From JAWPMT01 sp965229785 (GTDB taxonomy: Bacteria; Bacteroidota; Bacteroidia; Cytophagales; Cyclobacteriaceae), in contig CBDDJS010000001.1 of assembly GCA_965229785.1 (NCBI GenBank), forward strand, positions 3,100,001 through 3,164,000: a stretch of DNA of 64,000 nt, given 5' to 3'. Below the pieces are notes generated by a model. That model was not told the origin of the DNA. It worked only from the letters and a program-made list of their open reading frames with translations, and searched no databases. Numbering within the stretch: position 1 is the stretch's first letter; each line of letters opens with the position of its first letter. The position numbers and the translations under genes are program-made. This document shows positions 62,707 through 64,000 of this stretch, one piece after another.

Positions 62707-63462
62707 CTATTCACAAACAATTTGATCTTTAAATTTTAAGTTAACCAGCGAGTAAGTGTTCCATCCCTTATTGGGAAGTATTTCCTTGTAAAAAACCTCT
62801 AATTTCTTAAATTTTTCAACGAGATCAGAGGGCTTTCCAAAGAGAATTTTTTGCTTGGTGACTTGAGGCAACATCGTGACCTCTCCGCTACCTTCAAATA
62901 CCAGATGTGCGATCTGAGCTTTCCAAAAATCATTAGCATCTATAAAGCGCAGTAACTCAAATAGATCGGCCCCTTCCTCACTTGCTATGATCGTTTCCTT
63001 CAGGTCAATTTTTTTCTCAATTTCCACTAACGGAACCCTGGCCGTATGCTTTCCATTTACAGGCAGCACAAGTCCGCGATCATCGATGTATTTGTCCGCA
63101 CCATAAGGATCGTATATCCTGGCTATGGGCCTTGCCTGAGTCACCTCAACTACCAAATTTCCTTTAAGGTCATGGAAAATCTGAGCATCCGCCACAAAAG
63201 CGTGGGCCTCTACCCGACGTTCCAGCAACTTCAAATCAATATCTCCGATCCTCGATCCAAGGACATAATCAGTGTTTTGAGCATTCAATAATCCCAGCAC
63301 TTCCGGCTGGTCAATGAAGTAATTGCCTTTTTCCTGCTCAATGTTGATGAGTACATCGTGAATAACCCTACGCGAATGTTTAACGCCACTGAAACTGATC
63401 AGTCCCAACATTAAAGTGCAGCAAATGCCAATGATCAATATGGTTTTTAAACTAATGCTCAA
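62707..63462 (-). CDS. ftsQ: Cell division protein FtsQ
   Basis: 251 residues from a TTG start at 63462 that overlaps the murC stop; there is no better ATG before the membrane helix (LKTILIIGICCTLMLGLISF). A POTRA-like region follows (YVLGSRIGDIDLKLLERRVE, FVADAQIFHDLKGNLVVEV), then QARPIARIYD typical of FtsQ/DivIB. It is a bitopic membrane protein that links the division ring to septal wall synthesis. It lies between murC and ftsA. Confidence 0.9.
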   Translation of the reverse strand: MSISLKTILIIGICCTLMLGLISFSGVKHSRRVIHDVLINIEQEKGNYFIDQPEVLGLLNAQNTDYVLGSRIGDIDLKLLERRVEAHAFVADAQIFHDLKGNLVVEVTQARPIARIYDPYGADKYIDDRGLVLPVNGKHTARVPLVEIEKKIDLKETIIASEEGADLFELLRFIDANDFWKAQIAHLVFEGSGEVTMLPQVTKQKILFGKPSDLVEKFKKLEVFYKEILPNKGWNTYSLVNLKFKDQIVCE

Positions 63463-64000
63463 CAGTTTCTTTGTTTTCTAAATAATTCTTGATTTCAGGA
63501 ACTAACTGGTCTATGTCACCAGCGCCTACGGTTAATAATACTTCCCAGTCCATACTCTCCAGCACATCCGGAATATCCGCTTTTGTCAGGAGGCGCTTTT
63601 GGGTAGTGATCTCGTCCAAAATAACTTCTGAAGTAACGCCGGGTATAGGCTCCTCCCTTGCGGGATAGATCGGCAACATGATCACTTCATCGGCTATGGA
63701 TAAACTCCTGCTAAATCCTTCTTGAAAATCTCGGGTTCTCGTGAATAAATGCGGCTGAAAAATAGCTGTTACTTTTTTACCCGGATATAAGAACTTAACG
63801 GAATTCAGCAGCGCCTCTATCTCCGTTGGGTGATGGGCATAATCATCGATATATACTTTATTTTCTCCTCGATAGATGTATTCAAATCTGCGTTTTACCC
63901 CTCGATAAGATGCCATTCTTTCTTTTACAGCTTCGGTAGACATACCCAGATCCAACGCCACCGTAATGGCCGCAACTGCATTTGAAATATTGTGGTAACC
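63452..64000 (-). CDS. murC: UDP-N-acetylmuramate--L-alanine ligase, C-terminal part (5' end off window)
   Basis: The frame is open to the right edge. About 182 C-terminal residues are visible, beginning GYHNISNAVAAITVALDLG, then RRFEYIYRG, IDDYAHHPTEIEALL, FQPHLFTRTRDFQ and LTVGAGDIDQL, all characteristic of MurC. A GTG at 63961 is internal and not the start. The enzyme adds L-alanine to UDP-MurNAc in the cytoplasm using ATP. It overlaps ftsQ by 11 bases, so both are translated together. Confidence 0.94.
   Translation of the reverse strand, partial: GYHNISNAVAAITVALDLGMSTEAVKERMASYRGVKRRFEYIYRGENKVYIDDYAHHPTEIEALLNSVKFLYPGKKVTAIFQPHLFTRTRDFQEGFSRSLSIADEVIMLPIYPAREEPIPGVTSEVILDEITTQKRLLTKADIPDVLESMDWEVLLTVGAGDIDQLVPEIKNYLENKETVEH

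Overview
The window looks like the chromosome of a free-living, heterotrophic member of the Bacteroidota, most likely class Cytophagia. The pointers are a TonB-dependent receptor with an N-terminal STN domain next to DUF4249 lipoproteins, several large beta-propeller/Y_Y_Y sensors, LytTR and membrane-anchored AraC regulators, the murC-ftsQ-ftsA-ftsZ order with a Bacteroidota-type FtsZ tail, and promoters that fit TTTG-N19-TAnnTTTG. No rRNA, CRISPR array, prophage or complete insertion sequence was seen. The genus cannot be fixed from this sequence alone.

Layout. 1-9957 (minus strand): a small two-helix membrane protein, a sodium:solute symporter, a cytoplasmic GH2 beta-galactosidase, a beta-propeller sensor fused to a chemotaxis-receptor signalling domain, and a second HAMP-containing receptor cut by the window edge. 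All point the same way and may form one sugar uptake and sensing unit. 10294-14207: a secreted protein, a REP-like palindrome, then a PadR regulator coupled to an FtsX/MacB-type permease. 14235-16766: a TetR-controlled group (SRPBCC protein, small membrane protein, SDR lacking its catalytic residues) with a shared 15-bp operator. 16924-21941: lipoprotein, membrane-anchored protein, secreted DUF1080-like protein and a DJ-1/serine-hydrolase fusion. 21985-32994: LytTR regulator, an ABC exporter whose permease is fused to an M1 peptidase, a propeller histidine kinase, a membrane AraC regulator and a secreted bicupin protein. 33084-35289: TetR, flavin-fold oxidase and a second GAPDH, with two matching operators. 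35343-38263: a second PadR-permease pair. 38474-42728: a stand-alone NRPS condensation-like protein, a 123-bp intergenic repeat, a response regulator and a secreted protein. 42796-50386: an operon of a secreted protein, a TonB receptor, two tandem DUF4249 lipoproteins separated by a recombination scar, and an MG2/plug-like protein. 50670-55130: membrane protein, M1 peptidase, NUDIX hydrolase, CAP lipoprotein. 55136-59252: further repeat copies, tRNA-Glu, the main GAPDH and a tandem lipoprotein pair. 59565-64000: ftsZ, ftsA, ftsQ and murC.

The most unusual items are the propeller-to-MCP fusion beside beta-galactosidase, the family of 123-bp structured intergenic repeats found in three places, the scarred DUF4249 duplication, and several enzyme-like proteins that have lost their key residues (SDR, class C beta-lactamase-like domain, condensation domain). 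Regulation can be read directly for two TetR and two PadR systems, because near-perfect palindromes lie at their own promoters.
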